A stretch of 63,974 nt of DNA from Hydrogenophaga sp. (GCF_026125825.1 NZ_JAHCKK010000017.1:1-63974), one strand, 5' to 3'. Positions 17,402 to 26,307 are shown, numbered from the stretch's first letter. Notes: generated by a model not told the origin, from the sequence alone. Translations and numbers: made by a program.

Positions 17402-18415
17402 TTATGTCCCCGCACCCCGCCGCTGGGCAGGTCGCTGCCCCCCGGGCTTACTGATCCGGCGCCGGATCGGCGTGGGGGCGCCGTACATCGACTGCTCCAC
17501 CGCACGCCATTCGTCCGACTGTTCGTTGAACAACTGCGACACCTGCGCGCGCAGCCACTGGTTGCGCGTGTCGTGGCGGTAGAGCCGGTGCCAATGCTGT
17601 TGCACGGCAAAGCGCGGCGGATCGAACGGCGGGCGCACCAGCCGGATGGCACCGCTGCGGGCCACGCTCATGCCGGCGGCCAGCGGCACTGTGGCCACCA
17701 GTTCCGATTCGGCGATCACCGCCGCCAGGCTCATGTAGTGCGGCGTGCGCAGCACCACATGGCGGTGGATGCCCCTGCGCTCGATGAAGCGGTCCACCAG
17801 ATCCGTGCTGCGCGCGGGCGAGCTCACCAGCGCATGGTGCAGCGACTCGAAGTCCTTCAGGCTCAGGCGCGTCTGTGCATGGGGGTGGTCGGCGCGCATC
17901 ACGCAGGCGAAGGTGTGCATGTAGAGCCGCTGGTGGAAGAACACCTGCTTGTTCAGGTCGGGGAAGTAGCCCATGGCCAGGTCGGCCTCGCCGGCTTCCA
18001 TTGCGGCCTCCAGCTGCGACGTGGGCAAGGGGAAGCAGCGGACCGAGGCGTGCGGCGCGTGCACCGCCAGGTGCCGGATCAGGCGTGGCAGGAAAACGAT
18101 CTCGGCCACGTCGGCCATGACCAGTCGGAACTCGGTCTGCGTGGTGGCCGGGTCGAACTGCGGATCGGCCAGGATGCCGGTGCGCACCTGTCCGAGCACG
18201 GCGCGCGCGGTGCCCACCATCTCGCGTGCCCGCGGCGTGGGCTCCATGCCGCCGGAGGTGCGCACGAACAACGTGTCCTCGAACTGCAGGCGCAGCCGGT
18301 TGAGCGCGGTGCTGAACCCGGACTGGCTCATGCCGATTTGCTGCGCGGCTCGCGTGACGCTGCGCGTGTCGTCCAGGCTCACCAGCACGCGCAGCAGGTT
18401 GAGGTCGAAATCCAT
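17402..18415 (-). CDS. LysR-family regulator divergent from the Rieske oxygenase gene
   Basis: A 337-residue LysR-type regulator. The DNA-binding domain (MDFDLNLLRVLVSLDDTRSV...QIGMSQSGFSTALNRLR) is at 1-65. The effector domain resembles the NodD/LinR/PcpR branch that controls aromatic-compound catabolism. It has an Arg- and Pro-rich tail of about 25 residues. Two adjacent ATG codons exist (18418 and 18415); GGAG spacing favours the second. Divergent placement suggests that it activates the oxygenase and binding-protein genes. TGTGTAT repeats lie in the shared control region. Confidence 0.86.
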   Translation of the reverse strand: MDFDLNLLRVLVSLDDTRSVTRAAQQIGMSQSGFSTALNRLRLQFEDTLFVRTSGGMEPTPRAREMVGTARAVLGQVRTGILADPQFDPATTQTEFRLVMADVAEIVFLPRLIRHLAVHAPHASVRCFPLPTSQLEAAMEAGEADLAMGYFPDLNKQVFFHQRLYMHTFACVMRADHPHAQTRLSLKDFESLHHALVSSPARSTDLVDRFIERRGIHRHVVLRTPHYMSLAAVIAESELVATVPLAAGMSVARSGAIRLVRPPFDPPRFAVQQHWHRLYRHDTRNQWLRAQVSQLFNEQSDEWRAVEQSMYGAPTPIRRRISKPGGQRPAQRRGAGT

Positions 18416-18433
18416 CATCGCTCCGACAGATAG

Positions 18434-18455
18434 TGTGTATCGGCATTGTGTATTG
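18434..18455. promoter_or_regulatory. TGTGTAT direct repeat in the LysR/Rieske divergent region
   Basis: TGTGTATCG (18434-18442) and TGTGTATTG (18447-18455) are repeated 13 bp apart between the two divergent genes. It is a candidate binding site for the LysR protein; the classic T-N11-A box is not clearly present. Confidence 0.35.
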
Positions 18456-18532
18456 ATGGAGTGGACCTGTCACCCTAGATTCCGTCTCCAGACCGGCAGC
18501 CCACGATGCCGCCGGCAAAAGGAGACAAGGAC

Positions 18533-19585
18533 ATGTTCGTCAAGAATTGTTGGTACGTCGCGGCCTGGGACCACGAGGTGCTGGCCGACACGCTGCTCGA
18601 ACGCGGCATCCTCAACCAGTCCATCCTGATCTACCGCCTGGCCGACGGCACGCCGGTGGCCCTGGACAACAAGTGCCCGCACCGGCACGCCCCGCTGCAC
18701 ATGGGGCGGCGCGAGGGCGACAGCGTGCGCTGCATGTACCACGGCCTGAAGTTCGACGCCGCAGGCCAGTGCACCGAGATCCCCGGGCAGGACCGCATCC
18801 CGCCCAAGCTGTGCGTGAAAAGCTACCCCATGGTGCAGCGCGGGCGCTGGCTGTGGATCTGGATGGGCGATCCGGCGCGGGCCGACGAGGCGCTGATTCC
18901 TGACGCGTACTCGCTCAACCACCCCGAGTGGCGCATGAAGCCGGGCTACTTGCACTACAAGGCGGACCACCAGCTGATTTCCGACAACCTGCTGGACTTC
19001 TCTCACTTGTCTTACGTGCACGAGAAGACGCTGGGGGGCTCGCCCAACATCGCCGAGGTGAAGCCGGTGATCGAACGGCTGGAGCGCGGCGTGCGCGTGA
19101 CGCGCGACGTGCACAACACCGTGCCGGCGCCCTACCACGCGCGCCTGGGCGGTTTCACTGGCAAGGTCAACCGGCGCTTCAGCTACGACTACCTGGTGCC
19201 CGGCGTCCTGCTCATGGCCGCCAGCGTCAAGCCTGCCGACACGCCGGAGGACGACATGACCGGCGCCCTGCAGTTTCACAGCTGCCAGGCGCTCACACCG
19301 GAGACCGACACCACCACGCACTACTTCTTCATGCAGGCGCACAAGTTCAAGCTCGACGACGCGACCATCACCGAGTCGATTTACCAGAGTTTGTGCACGG
19401 CCTTTGAAGAGGATCGCCGCATCATCGAGGCGCAGCAGCGCCTGATCAGCCGCACGCCGCCCAGCGCCATGCAGCCGATCGCCGCCGACGCGGCGCTCAA
19501 CCAGTTCCGATGGTTGCTCAAGCGCCTGCACGACGAAGAGGCTGCGAGCACCCCGGGCGTCACCGCGCTGCAGCAGGTGGCTTGA
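18533..19585 (+). CDS. Rieske [2Fe-2S] aromatic ring-hydroxylating/demethylating oxygenase, alpha subunit
   Basis: A 350-residue Rieske non-heme iron oxygenase of the vanillate demethylase (VanA) size class. The Rieske ligands fit C48-P-H50-x16-C67-x2-H70. The mononuclear iron motif DNLLDFSHLSYVH is at 151-163, giving His158 and His163. It would hydroxylate or O/N-demethylate an aromatic substrate using electrons from a reductase that is not encoded here. The ATG at 18533 has AAAAGGAG upstream; an in-frame ATG at 18506 is unlikely. The binding-protein gene follows after 40 bases. Confidence 0.87.
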   Translation: MFVKNCWYVAAWDHEVLADTLLERGILNQSILIYRLADGTPVALDNKCPHRHAPLHMGRREGDSVRCMYHGLKFDAAGQCTEIPGQDRIPPKLCVKSYPMVQRGRWLWIWMGDPARADEALIPDAYSLNHPEWRMKPGYLHYKADHQLISDNLLDFSHLSYVHEKTLGGSPNIAEVKPVIERLERGVRVTRDVHNTVPAPYHARLGGFTGKVNRRFSYDYLVPGVLLMAASVKPADTPEDDMTGALQFHSCQALTPETDTTTHYFFMQAHKFKLDDATITESIYQSLCTAFEEDRRIIEAQQRLISRTPPSAMQPIAADAALNQFRWLLKRLHDEEAASTPGVTALQQVA

Positions 19586-19625
19586 ACGCCGCGCAGCCCC
19601 ATTCCACCCAAGAAGGAGACACAAG

Positions 19626-20762
19626 ATGAAGCCATTCCTGCGCCTGGCCGCGCTGACCACCCTGGCGCTGAGTGGCGTCGGTGCCCAGGCCGAGATCGTG
19701 ATCGGTGCGAGCTTCTCGATCACCGGGCCGGCGGCGGCCCTGGGCATTGCGCCGCGCAACACCATCCAGCTTTTCCCGACCGAGATCGCTGGCGAGAAAG
19801 TCCGCTATGTGGTGCTCGACGACGCCACCGACCCGACCGCTGCCGCGCGCAACGCGCACCGGCTGGTCACCGAGGAAAAAGTGGACCTGATCATCGGCTC
19901 CACCGCGAGTCCCCCGGCCATTGCCATCGCCCAGGTCGCCAGCGAGTCGCAGACCGTGCAGCTTGCCGCGGCGCCGATCGACCTGCCTGAGGAGCGCGGC
20001 CAGTGGACTTACCGCCTGCCGCAGAGCATTTCGCTGATGGCGCAGGGCACGATCGAGCACATGAAGAAGAGCGGGGCGAAGACCTTCGGCTTCCTGGGCT
20101 ACTCGGATGCCTATGGCGAATCGTGGCTGCGCGAGATGACGCGCTATGGCAACGAGGCCGGGCTCAAGCTGGTGAGCGTGGAGCGCTTCGGCCGCGCCGA
20201 CGCATCGGTGACCGCGCAGGCGCTCAAGGTGCTCGCGCCCAACCCCGACGCCATGCTGGTGGTGGCCTCGGGCAGCGGTGCGGTGATGCCGCAGAAGGCG
20301 CTGGTGGATCGCAACTACAAGGGCCGGATCTACCAGACCTTCAGCGCCGTCGCGCCCGACCTGTTGCGCATGGGCGGCAAGGACGTGGAGGGCACGCTGG
20401 GGCTGTCCGGCCCCGCCGTGGGCGCCGACCAGTTGCCCGACAGCCACCCGTCCAAACCGGTCGCGCTCGATTTCGTCCGGTTGTACGAAGCGAAGTTCGG
20501 CGCTGGCAGCTACAACCAGTTCGCGGCGAACATCTGGGGCGCCAAGCTGTTGCTCGACAAAGCGATTCCGGTGGCGTTGAAGCAGGCCAGGCCGGGTACG
20601 GTGGAGTTCCGCCAGGCCTTGAAGAAAGCCATCGAGAACACCGGTGAGGTCGTGGTGCCGCAGGGGGTGCTCAAGTACAGCGCCAGCGATCACTATGGCT
20701 ACGACCACCGTGCCCGCTTTGTGCTCAGGGCCCGCAACGGCGTCTGGGTCGCTGCAGACTGA
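19626..20762 (+). CDS. Branched-chain-amino-acid-type ABC substrate-binding protein
   Basis: A 378-residue periplasmic binding protein of the LivJ/LivK (Peripla_BP_6) family. A signal peptide covers about 1-22 (MKPFLRLAALTTLALSGVGAQA). The two-lobed body contains IVIGASFSITGPAAALG and FGFLGYSDAYGESW. In Comamonadaceae such proteins often bind aromatic acids as well as amino acids. AAGAAGGAG precedes the ATG. No permease or ATPase is adjacent, so it must use a transporter encoded elsewhere. Co-transcription with the Rieske oxygenase suggests a shared aromatic substrate. Confidence 0.85.
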   Translation: MKPFLRLAALTTLALSGVGAQAEIVIGASFSITGPAAALGIAPRNTIQLFPTEIAGEKVRYVVLDDATDPTAAARNAHRLVTEEKVDLIIGSTASPPAIAIAQVASESQTVQLAAAPIDLPEERGQWTYRLPQSISLMAQGTIEHMKKSGAKTFGFLGYSDAYGESWLREMTRYGNEAGLKLVSVERFGRADASVTAQALKVLAPNPDAMLVVASGSGAVMPQKALVDRNYKGRIYQTFSAVAPDLLRMGGKDVEGTLGLSGPAVGADQLPDSHPSKPVALDFVRLYEAKFGAGSYNQFAANIWGAKLLLDKAIPVALKQARPGTVEFRQALKKAIENTGEVVVPQGVLKYSASDHYGYDHRARFVLRARNGVWVAAD

Positions 20763-20776
20763 CGGCGAAGAGACGC

Positions 20777-21190
20777 TCAGGCGTCCTGGATGTCGGTGTC
20801 CGTGCCGCCGCGTTTGAGCCGCTCGCGCGCCTGGCTTGCCAGAGCCTCGTACTTCACGCGGAAGGCGTCGAGCTCTTCCTCTTCCAGTTCTTCGAGATCC
20901 AGCAGGGCGGTGTGTGCGCCCTGGGTCGCTCGGATCAGTTCGTCGAGCTTCACCTGGATGGCCTCGGTGTCGCGGTTCTGCGTGTTCTGGATCAGGAACA
21001 CCATCAGGAAGGTGACGATGGTGGTGCTGGTATTGATCACGAGCTGCCAGGTGTCGCTGAAGCCGAACAACGGCCCGGTGACCAGCCAGACCAGGATGAG
21101 CACGACCGCCAGCGTGAAAACACGAGGGCGGCCGCTCAAGCGCGCCGCGGCCTTGGCAAACTGGGAGTACCGGTTGGTGGACTTCGGCAT
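20777..21190 (-). CDS. Low-affinity iron permease family small membrane protein
   Basis: A 137-residue protein matching the Iron_permease (FET4-like bacterial) family. It has two transmembrane helices at about 25-43 and 48-67 (the second containing TSTTIVTFLMVFLIQNTQNRD, a family hallmark) and a charged, Glu-rich C-terminal helix (LDLEELEEEELDAFR). Bacterial members are short and their transport role is unproven. It is convergent with the preceding binding-protein gene and 17 bases downstream of the NUDIX-MBL gene's 3' side. Confidence 0.78.
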   Translation of the reverse strand: MPKSTNRYSQFAKAAARLSGRPRVFTLAVVLILVWLVTGPLFGFSDTWQLVINTSTTIVTFLMVFLIQNTQNRDTEAIQVKLDELIRATQGAHTALLDLEELEEEELDAFRVKYEALASQARERLKRGGTDTDIQDA

Positions 21191-21207
21191 GGGAGGCTCC
21201 GGCGGGT

Positions 21208-22929
21208 TCAGAGGTTAAAGCCGCCCAGGCTCTGCAAGCGTTCCACGTGGGCCATCAGCGAGCGCTTGGCCACTGGCCACAGGCGATCGGGCACGTCGTC
21301 GTAGGCCAGCTTCACCCAGTCGTCCATGGTGCCCTCGGGGGCGGCCTGCATGGCTCGCGCCACTTTGGCCTCGCGTGCGAGACGGTGCGCCTTGAGGTGG
21401 GCGATGGCCGCGCGCGCGCCGCCGTGCTCGGGAGCGCTGGGGTTCTCGGCCGTGCGTTTCAGGTCTCCCAGCACGTAGCCGTGCGCGGGCAGCAGGAACT
21501 CGATGCCATGGCGCTCGCACAGCGCATCCAGCTTGTCCAGCGAGTCGAGGTAGGCGCCCATGTTGCCGTCGGGCGGATCGATCACGGTGGTGCTGCCGTT
21601 GAGGATGTGGTCGCCGGTGAACAGCAGGCCGTCTTCCACCAGTGCCAGGCACAGGTGGTTGGCCGCATGGCCCGGTGTGTGCACCACTTCCAGTGTGTGC
21701 GACACCGTGGCGTCGCCGGCCTGGCCCAGCAGCACGAGCTGTTCGCCATCGGCCAGCACGCGTTCGGGCGTGAAGCGGCTGTTCTCGCGCGAGGTGGGGG
21801 CGCTGGGCAGGCCAAGGATGGGCGGCTTCTCCAGCCCGGCGGCTGTGCAAAGCGCCTGCAGGCGCGGCGCCCCGGGCGAGTGGTCGGGGTGCGAATGGGT
21901 GCAGACGATGGCCTGGATGCGCCCGCCCGCGGCGCGCCACAGGCGCTCGATGTGGCTGGGCTCGTCCGGGCCTGGGTCGATCACGATGTGGCCGCTGGCC
22001 GGGTCGCCCACGATGTAACTGTTGGTGCCCGGGCCGGTCATGAAACCGGGGTTGGGCGCGGTCAGGCGCTGCACGTTCTTGAGCAGCTGCACGGGCTGTT
22101 CGTGTTGCCAGTCCAGGTTGTGGGCGATCTGGCCGTCGGGACAGACCATGGCGAGTTCGCCGAAGGGCGGCTCGTGTTCCATGTGGCGGGACTCGGCACC
22201 GTGCACCAGGCCGGCGCGCGGGCAGCTGGTCCACAGCGGCTCGTCGTTGCTGCCGCAAGCGTCGAGCACTGCCTGCACAGTGGCGTAGCTCTGCAGGCGC
22301 TCGAGGGTGCGGATGGTCGGAAAGATGATGAAAAACCCGCCCGCCTTGTGCCGCTCCAGCGCGTCGGCCGGGCGCACCCAGCACGGCTCGAACTGCTCGG
22401 CCTCGTCGGCCACCGGCTGTTGCCCGGGGGGCATGCGAGCGACGAGAAACGGCACGTCGAAGCGCCTGGGCAGGTCGCGATCGGTGATCCAGTGCGCAAG
22501 CACGAACACGCCCGCGCCGTCCAGCGTGAGGGCCCGCGCCTGGCACTGCGCGGCGAACGGGGCCTTGCGGTCCAGGGTTGCGATGTCGCTGTCGTCCACC
22601 GGCGAGCCGTCGGCCCGGTGTGCAAGCAGCACGCCGAGTTCTTCGAAGCTCTCGCGGATGGCGGCGATCGCCTGAGTGAGGTGCAGGTCGCTCTGCGTCG
22701 GGCGGCGCGTGGCAATGCCGTGGGCCAGGGCGTCGGCGGCATCGATGCCGCCGCCAGGGAAGACGTAGGCCCCCGGCGCGAAGCTGGCCGTCATGGAGCG
22801 GCGGGTCATCAGCACCTCGATGCCCGGGCGGGCCGGGTCGGTGCTGTCGCGCAGCAGCAGCACGGTGGCGGCGGGCCGCACGGCGGCAAGCGGGCGGGGC
22901 GGGTGCAGGAGTTGGGTGGGGCGGACCAT
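21208..22929 (-). CDS. NUDIX hydrolase / metallo-beta-lactamase-fold fusion protein
   Basis: A 573-residue two-domain enzyme. The N-terminal half is NUDIX-like with an expanded box (YVFPGGGIDAADA ... AIRESFEELGVLL, about residues 55-100), as in NUDT7/NUDT19-type CoA diphosphatases. The C-terminal half is a metallo-beta-lactamase fold of the LACTB2 type, with the metal motif THSHPDHSPG, TPGHAANHL and FTGDHIL. Both halves keep their catalytic residues. A coenzyme A or acyl-CoA conjugate processing role is possible but not shown. The ATG at 22929 is preferred over a TTG at 22947. It is divergent from dapF. Confidence 0.8.
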   Translation of the reverse strand: MVRPTQLLHPPRPLAAVRPAATVLLLRDSTDPARPGIEVLMTRRSMTASFAPGAYVFPGGGIDAADALAHGIATRRPTQSDLHLTQAIAAIRESFEELGVLLAHRADGSPVDDSDIATLDRKAPFAAQCQARALTLDGAGVFVLAHWITDRDLPRRFDVPFLVARMPPGQQPVADEAEQFEPCWVRPADALERHKAGGFFIIFPTIRTLERLQSYATVQAVLDACGSNDEPLWTSCPRAGLVHGAESRHMEHEPPFGELAMVCPDGQIAHNLDWQHEQPVQLLKNVQRLTAPNPGFMTGPGTNSYIVGDPASGHIVIDPGPDEPSHIERLWRAAGGRIQAIVCTHSHPDHSPGAPRLQALCTAAGLEKPPILGLPSAPTSRENSRFTPERVLADGEQLVLLGQAGDATVSHTLEVVHTPGHAANHLCLALVEDGLLFTGDHILNGSTTVIDPPDGNMGAYLDSLDKLDALCERHGIEFLLPAHGYVLGDLKRTAENPSAPEHGGARAAIAHLKAHRLAREAKVARAMQAAPEGTMDDWVKLAYDDVPDRLWPVAKRSLMAHVERLQSLGGFNL

Positions 22930-22985
22930 GCGGGCATTTTGCGGCAAGGCGCCGCCGCGCGCTCACGCCCGCGCGGCGCAGGGCG

Positions 22986-22991
22986 GATAAT
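22986..22991 (+). promoter_or_regulatory. -10-like hexamer next to the dapF start
   Basis: GATAAT ends 8 bases before the ATG at 23000, the same spacing as in front of the DUF2239 gene. There is no ribosome-binding sequence. Confidence 0.4.
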
Positions 22992-22999
22992 CGATGGCC

Positions 23000-23875
23000 A
23001 TGCACATCCGATTCACCAAGATGCAGGGCGCCGGCAACGACTTTGTCGTGCTTGACGAGACGCAGGGCCGCCTGGGCCTGAGCGCCGCGCAATACCGCTT
23101 CCTGGCCGACCGCCATTTCGGCGTCGGTGCCGACCAGATCCTCAGCGTGCGCGCCTCGCCCGGGCGCGGGCTGGACTTCGAGTACGTGATTCACAACGCC
23201 GACGGCGGACAGGTGGAGCAATGCGGCAACGGCGCGCGCTGCTTTGTGCGCTATGTGCACGACAAGGGCCTGAGCACGAAGAACCCGCTGCGCGTGAAGG
23301 TGATGAATGCCGAGCTGGAGCTGAAGATGCACACCGACGGCCGCGTGACCGTGGACATGAGTCCACCGGTGTTCGCCCTCGATCGCGTGCCGTTCAGCGC
23401 CGAAGGCCTCACGCCCGAGCCGATGGGCGGCTTCGAACGCTGGCCGCTGGCGCTGCCCTACGCGGGGGACGTGCCGGTGGCCGTGCTTTCCATGGGCAAT
23501 CCGCACGCGGTGCTGCTGGTGGACGATGTGCAGGCCGCTCCGGTGCCGTCGTGGGGGCCCTGGATCGAAACGCACGAGCGCTTTCCCCGGCGCGTCAATG
23601 CCGGATTCCTGCAGGTGGTCAACCGCCGCGAAGTGCGCTTGCGCGTGCACGAGCGCGGCGCGGGCGAGACCCTGGCCTGCGGCACGGGCGCCTGCGCCGC
23701 CGTGGTGGCCGGCATCCGCCTGGGCCTGCTCGACGAGCGGGTGGATGTGCACACCCGGGGAGGCGTGCTCACCATCGAGTGGAAGGACACCCCCGCCCAC
23801 GACCAGCCGGTCTTCATGACCGGTCCCGCCACCACCGTTTTCGACGGCGAGATCGACATTCCCGACCTCGCCTGA
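23000..23875 (+). CDS. dapF: Diaminopimelate epimerase
   Basis: A 291-residue epimerase converting LL- to meso-diaminopimelate for lysine and peptidoglycan synthesis. The two catalytic cysteines are Cys75 in QCGNGARC and Cys227 in ACGTGACA. The N-terminus [17 protein letters not shown] is typical. Two in-frame ATGs exist (22994, 23000). The second is chosen because it gives the usual start M-x-I-R-F-T-K and sits 8 bases from GATAAT. DUF484 and xerC follow, the same order as in enterobacteria. Confidence 0.95.
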   Translation: MHIRFTKMQGAGNDFVVLDETQGRLGLSAAQYRFLADRHFGVGADQILSVRASPGRGLDFEYVIHNADGGQVEQCGNGARCFVRYVHDKGLSTKNPLRVKVMNAELELKMHTDGRVTVDMSPPVFALDRVPFSAEGLTPEPMGGFERWPLALPYAGDVPVAVLSMGNPHAVLLVDDVQAAPVPSWGPWIETHERFPRRVNAGFLQVVNRREVRLRVHERGAGETLACGTGACAAVVAGIRLGLLDERVDVHTRGGVLTIEWKDTPAHDQPVFMTGPATTVFDGEIDIPDLA

Positions 23876-23900
23876 GTCCCGCCACCGAACCGCACACGCC

Positions 23901-24584
23901 ATGAACGCCAACCACATTCCGCCCATCACCGAAGACGACATTGCCAACTACCTGGCGAACACGCCCGACTTCTTCGAGCGCCATGCCAGCCTGCTGGCGG
24001 CGGTGCAGCTGACCAGCCCGCACGGCCAGCGCGCGGTGAGCCTGCAGGAGCGCCAGGCCGAGATGCTGCGCGAGAAAATCCGGGGCCTGGAGCTCAAAGG
24101 CGCGGAGATGATTCGCCATGGCAACGAGAACACGGTGATTGCCGACAAGCTGCAACGCTGGACGCGCGAGCTGCTCCTGACCCGCGACGCGCGCGAGCTG
24201 CCCGAAGTCACCACGAAGGCGATCGCGGACCATTTCCTGGTGCCGCAGGTGGCCATCAAAGTCTGGGACGTCGAGCCCGCCTACGCAGGAGAAGCCTTCG
24301 CCCAGGGCGCCAGCGACGATGTCAAGGCCTTTGCCTCCTCGCTCATGCGACCTTATTGCGGCGCCAACCCGGGGCTGGAAGCGGCCCAGTGGCTGGCCGA
24401 CTCGGCCTCGGCTGCCTCGCTGGCCCTGATCCCCCTTCGCGCAGGCATTGCACCGCAGGCCTTTGGCCTGCTGGTGCTGGCGTCGCCCGACACCCAGCGC
24501 TTCGCACCCGACATGGGCACCGATTTCCTAGAGCGCATCGGCGAGCTGACGAGCGCGGCCCTGTCGCGCCTGCGCCCACTCTGA
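23901..24584 (+). CDS. DUF484 family protein
   Basis: A 227-residue DUF484 (YigA-type, GAF-like) protein. The N-terminus ITEDDIANYLANTPDFFERHASLLA is the family hallmark, followed by a coiled-coil stretch (LQERQAEMLREKIRGLELKGAEM) and a GAF-like C-terminal domain. The biochemical role is unknown. It lies between dapF and xerC, an arrangement conserved across gamma- and betaproteobacteria. Confidence 0.88.
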   Translation: MNANHIPPITEDDIANYLANTPDFFERHASLLAAVQLTSPHGQRAVSLQERQAEMLREKIRGLELKGAEMIRHGNENTVIADKLQRWTRELLLTRDARELPEVTTKAIADHFLVPQVAIKVWDVEPAYAGEAFAQGASDDVKAFASSLMRPYCGANPGLEAAQWLADSASAASLALIPLRAGIAPQAFGLLVLASPDTQRFAPDMGTDFLERIGELTSAALSRLRPL

Positions 24585-24596
24585 GAGCGTGTGCCG

Positions 24597-25625
24597 ATGA
24601 GACCGCCCGAGCACACCCTGGCCGCTGCGGCAGGTGCGGGCGACGATGGCGCGCTGGTGCAGGCCTACCTGACCCATGTCCGGGTGGAAAAGCGGCTGGC
24701 GGATCGCACCGTCACCCTGTACACCCTGGATCTGGAGCGCCTGAGCGCCCGCGCCCGCGAGGCCGGCATCGCCCTCAAGGCGGTCCAGAACGCCCACATC
24801 CGCCGCTGGATCGCACAGATGCATGGCGCCGGGCGCAGTGCGCGCGGCATTGCGCTGATCCTCTCGGGTTGGCGCGGCTTCTATGTGTGGTTAGGTCGCC
24901 AGGGGTTGATCGACCACAACCCGGTGCAGGACGTGCGCGCGCCCAAGGCGGGCAAGCCGCTGCCCAAGGCCCTGGGGGTTGACGACGCCGTGCAGCTGGC
25001 TTCGCACCATGAGGCGTCGGACGATCCGGCATTGGAGGCGCGCGATGCCTGCATCACCGAATTGCTCTACGGTTGCGGCCTGCGCATCGGCGAGCTGGTG
25101 GGGCTGGACGTGGCAGCGAGCGGCAGCGCGCGCGGCTGGATCGATGCGCAGGATGCGGAGGCCCATGTGTTGGGCAAGGGTTCCAAGCGGCGCAGTGTGC
25201 CGGTGGGGCGACAGGCGCTCGCAGCGCTTGCGGCCTGGCTGGCGCAGCGCACGGCCTGGGCCGGCGAAGACCCTGCGCTCTTCATCGGATCGCGCGGCCA
25301 GCGGCTCACACCGCAGCACATCCGTGTGCGGCTCAAGCGCCGATCCCTGCGCGCTGGCCTCTCCACGCCGGTGCATCCGCACATGCTGCGGCACTCGTTC
25401 GCCAGCCATGTCTTGCAATCCAGTGGTGACCTGCGGGCGGTGCAGGAGTTGCTGGGCCATGCCAGCATCAGCACCACGCAGGTGTACACCCGGCTCGATT
25501 TCCAGCACCTGGCACAGGTGTACGACGCAGCGCACCCGCGTGCGGGCAGCCGTGTGGGCCAGTCGCCGGAATCCCTGGATGTGCGGCCCGTCGAGGCGAC
25601 GCCGCGCCCACCGCGCGCCCGCTGA
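24597..25625 (+). CDS. xerC: Tyrosine recombinase XerC
   Basis: A 342-residue site-specific recombinase that, with XerD, resolves chromosome dimers at dif under FtsK control. It has an N-terminal SAM-like core-binding domain (residues 20-110). The catalytic domain has Arg in GLRIGEL (about 163), Lys in LGKGSKRR, HxxR in HPHMLRHSFASH, and the nucleophile Tyr in TTQVYTRLD near 297. An alternative GTG at 24591 is possible; the ATG at 24597 has better spacing from GAGAG. A stable hairpin follows the stop. Confidence 0.93.
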   Translation: MRPPEHTLAAAAGAGDDGALVQAYLTHVRVEKRLADRTVTLYTLDLERLSARAREAGIALKAVQNAHIRRWIAQMHGAGRSARGIALILSGWRGFYVWLGRQGLIDHNPVQDVRAPKAGKPLPKALGVDDAVQLASHHEASDDPALEARDACITELLYGCGLRIGELVGLDVAASGSARGWIDAQDAEAHVLGKGSKRRSVPVGRQALAALAAWLAQRTAWAGEDPALFIGSRGQRLTPQHIRVRLKRRSLRAGLSTPVHPHMLRHSFASHVLQSSGDLRAVQELLGHASISTTQVYTRLDFQHLAQVYDAAHPRAGSRVGQSPESLDVRPVEATPRPPRAR

Positions 25626-25637
25626 GGCATGTCCCTG

Positions 25638-25658
25638 ATGCCCGCGGCCCGCGGGCAT
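25638..25658 (+). terminator. Hairpin after xerC
   Basis: ATGCCCGC (25638-25645), GGCCC loop, GCGGGCAT (25651-25658): a perfect 8-bp stem just after the xerC stop. It lacks a solid T tract (TGCTTGT follows), so it may be a weak terminator. Confidence 0.5.
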
Positions 25659-25720
25659 TGCTTGTAGGATGCTGCACCGCCTTGCGCGACCGTTCTTTGT
25701 CACTTCATCCGGAGACTCCC

Positions 25721-26161
25721 ATGTTCAAGTTCCTCGCCGTGCTCAAGACCCTGATGCTGGGCGCCGTGCTGGCCACCTCCCTGCAGGCGAATGCCCAGGC
25801 CCAGCCTGCCGTCAAGGTGGTCTACCACCTGAGCGACGGCATTCCCCAGGCCACGCGCGCGATCCAGAACATCCGCAACCACCTCGCGGCCGACCCGACG
25901 GCCAAGATCGTGGTGGTGACGCACGGTGCAGGCATCGATTTCCTGCTCGATGGCGCCAACAACACAGCCGGCCAGCCGTTCTCTGGGGCGATCGGCGATC
26001 TGTCAGCCAAGGGTGTTGGCTTCTTTGTCTGCAACAACACGCTGGTGTCGCGCAACATTGACCCGGGCAAGGTGGCGATGGAAGCCAAGATCGTGCCCTC
26101 CGGCGTGGCGGAAGTCGCCCGGCTGCAGGCGCGTGAAGGTTTCGTCTATCTGCGGCCCTGA
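25721..26161 (+). CDS. Exported DsrE-family protein
   Basis: A 146-residue protein with a signal peptide (MFKFLAVLKTLMLGAVLATSLQANAQA, about 1-27) and a DsrE/DsrF-like fold (VKVVYHLSDG ... IVVVTHGAGIDFLLDGA). One cysteine sits where sulfur-handling members carry theirs (GFFVCNNTLVSRN). DsrE-type proteins relay sulfur or act in redox sensing, but periplasmic single-gene members are uncharacterised. GGAG stands 8 bases upstream. A GC hairpin with a short T run follows. Confidence 0.78.
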   Translation: MFKFLAVLKTLMLGAVLATSLQANAQAQPAVKVVYHLSDGIPQATRAIQNIRNHLAADPTAKIVVVTHGAGIDFLLDGANNTAGQPFSGAIGDLSAKGVGFFVCNNTLVSRNIDPGKVAMEAKIVPSGVAEVARLQAREGFVYLRP

Positions 26162-26271
26162 TTTTTCGAGATCTCGCGTCGGGCCGATGGTGGTGCCCGA
26201 CGGTTCCGACCCTGCGCGCGGGCGTCTTCCCGGAGCCACCCACATCCCCTCGTTGTTCACGAGGCGGTCTC

Positions 26272-26307
26272 CGGGCGCCCGGGCAGTCGCCCGCGGGCCC
26301 GCTTTTT
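26272..26307 (+). terminator. Possible terminator after the DsrE-like gene
   Basis: A very GC-rich imperfect inverted repeat (GCCCGGGC ... GCCCGCGGGC) is followed by CCGCTTTTT. The stem needs small bulges, so the call is tentative. The surrounding 234-bp gap (26162-26395) shows no gene and no recognisable Zur operator. Confidence 0.4.

Noticed and set aside
20771-20785. Small inverted repeat GACGC/GCGTC between convergent genes
   Set aside because: Only 5 bp with no T tract and overlapping a stop codon; too weak to call a terminator.
21215-23947. Minus-strand 910-codon frame and plus-strand 602-codon frame at the NUDIX-MBL/dapF region
   Set aside because: Both are out-of-frame shadows; the NUDIX-MBL fusion and dapF explain the coding signal.
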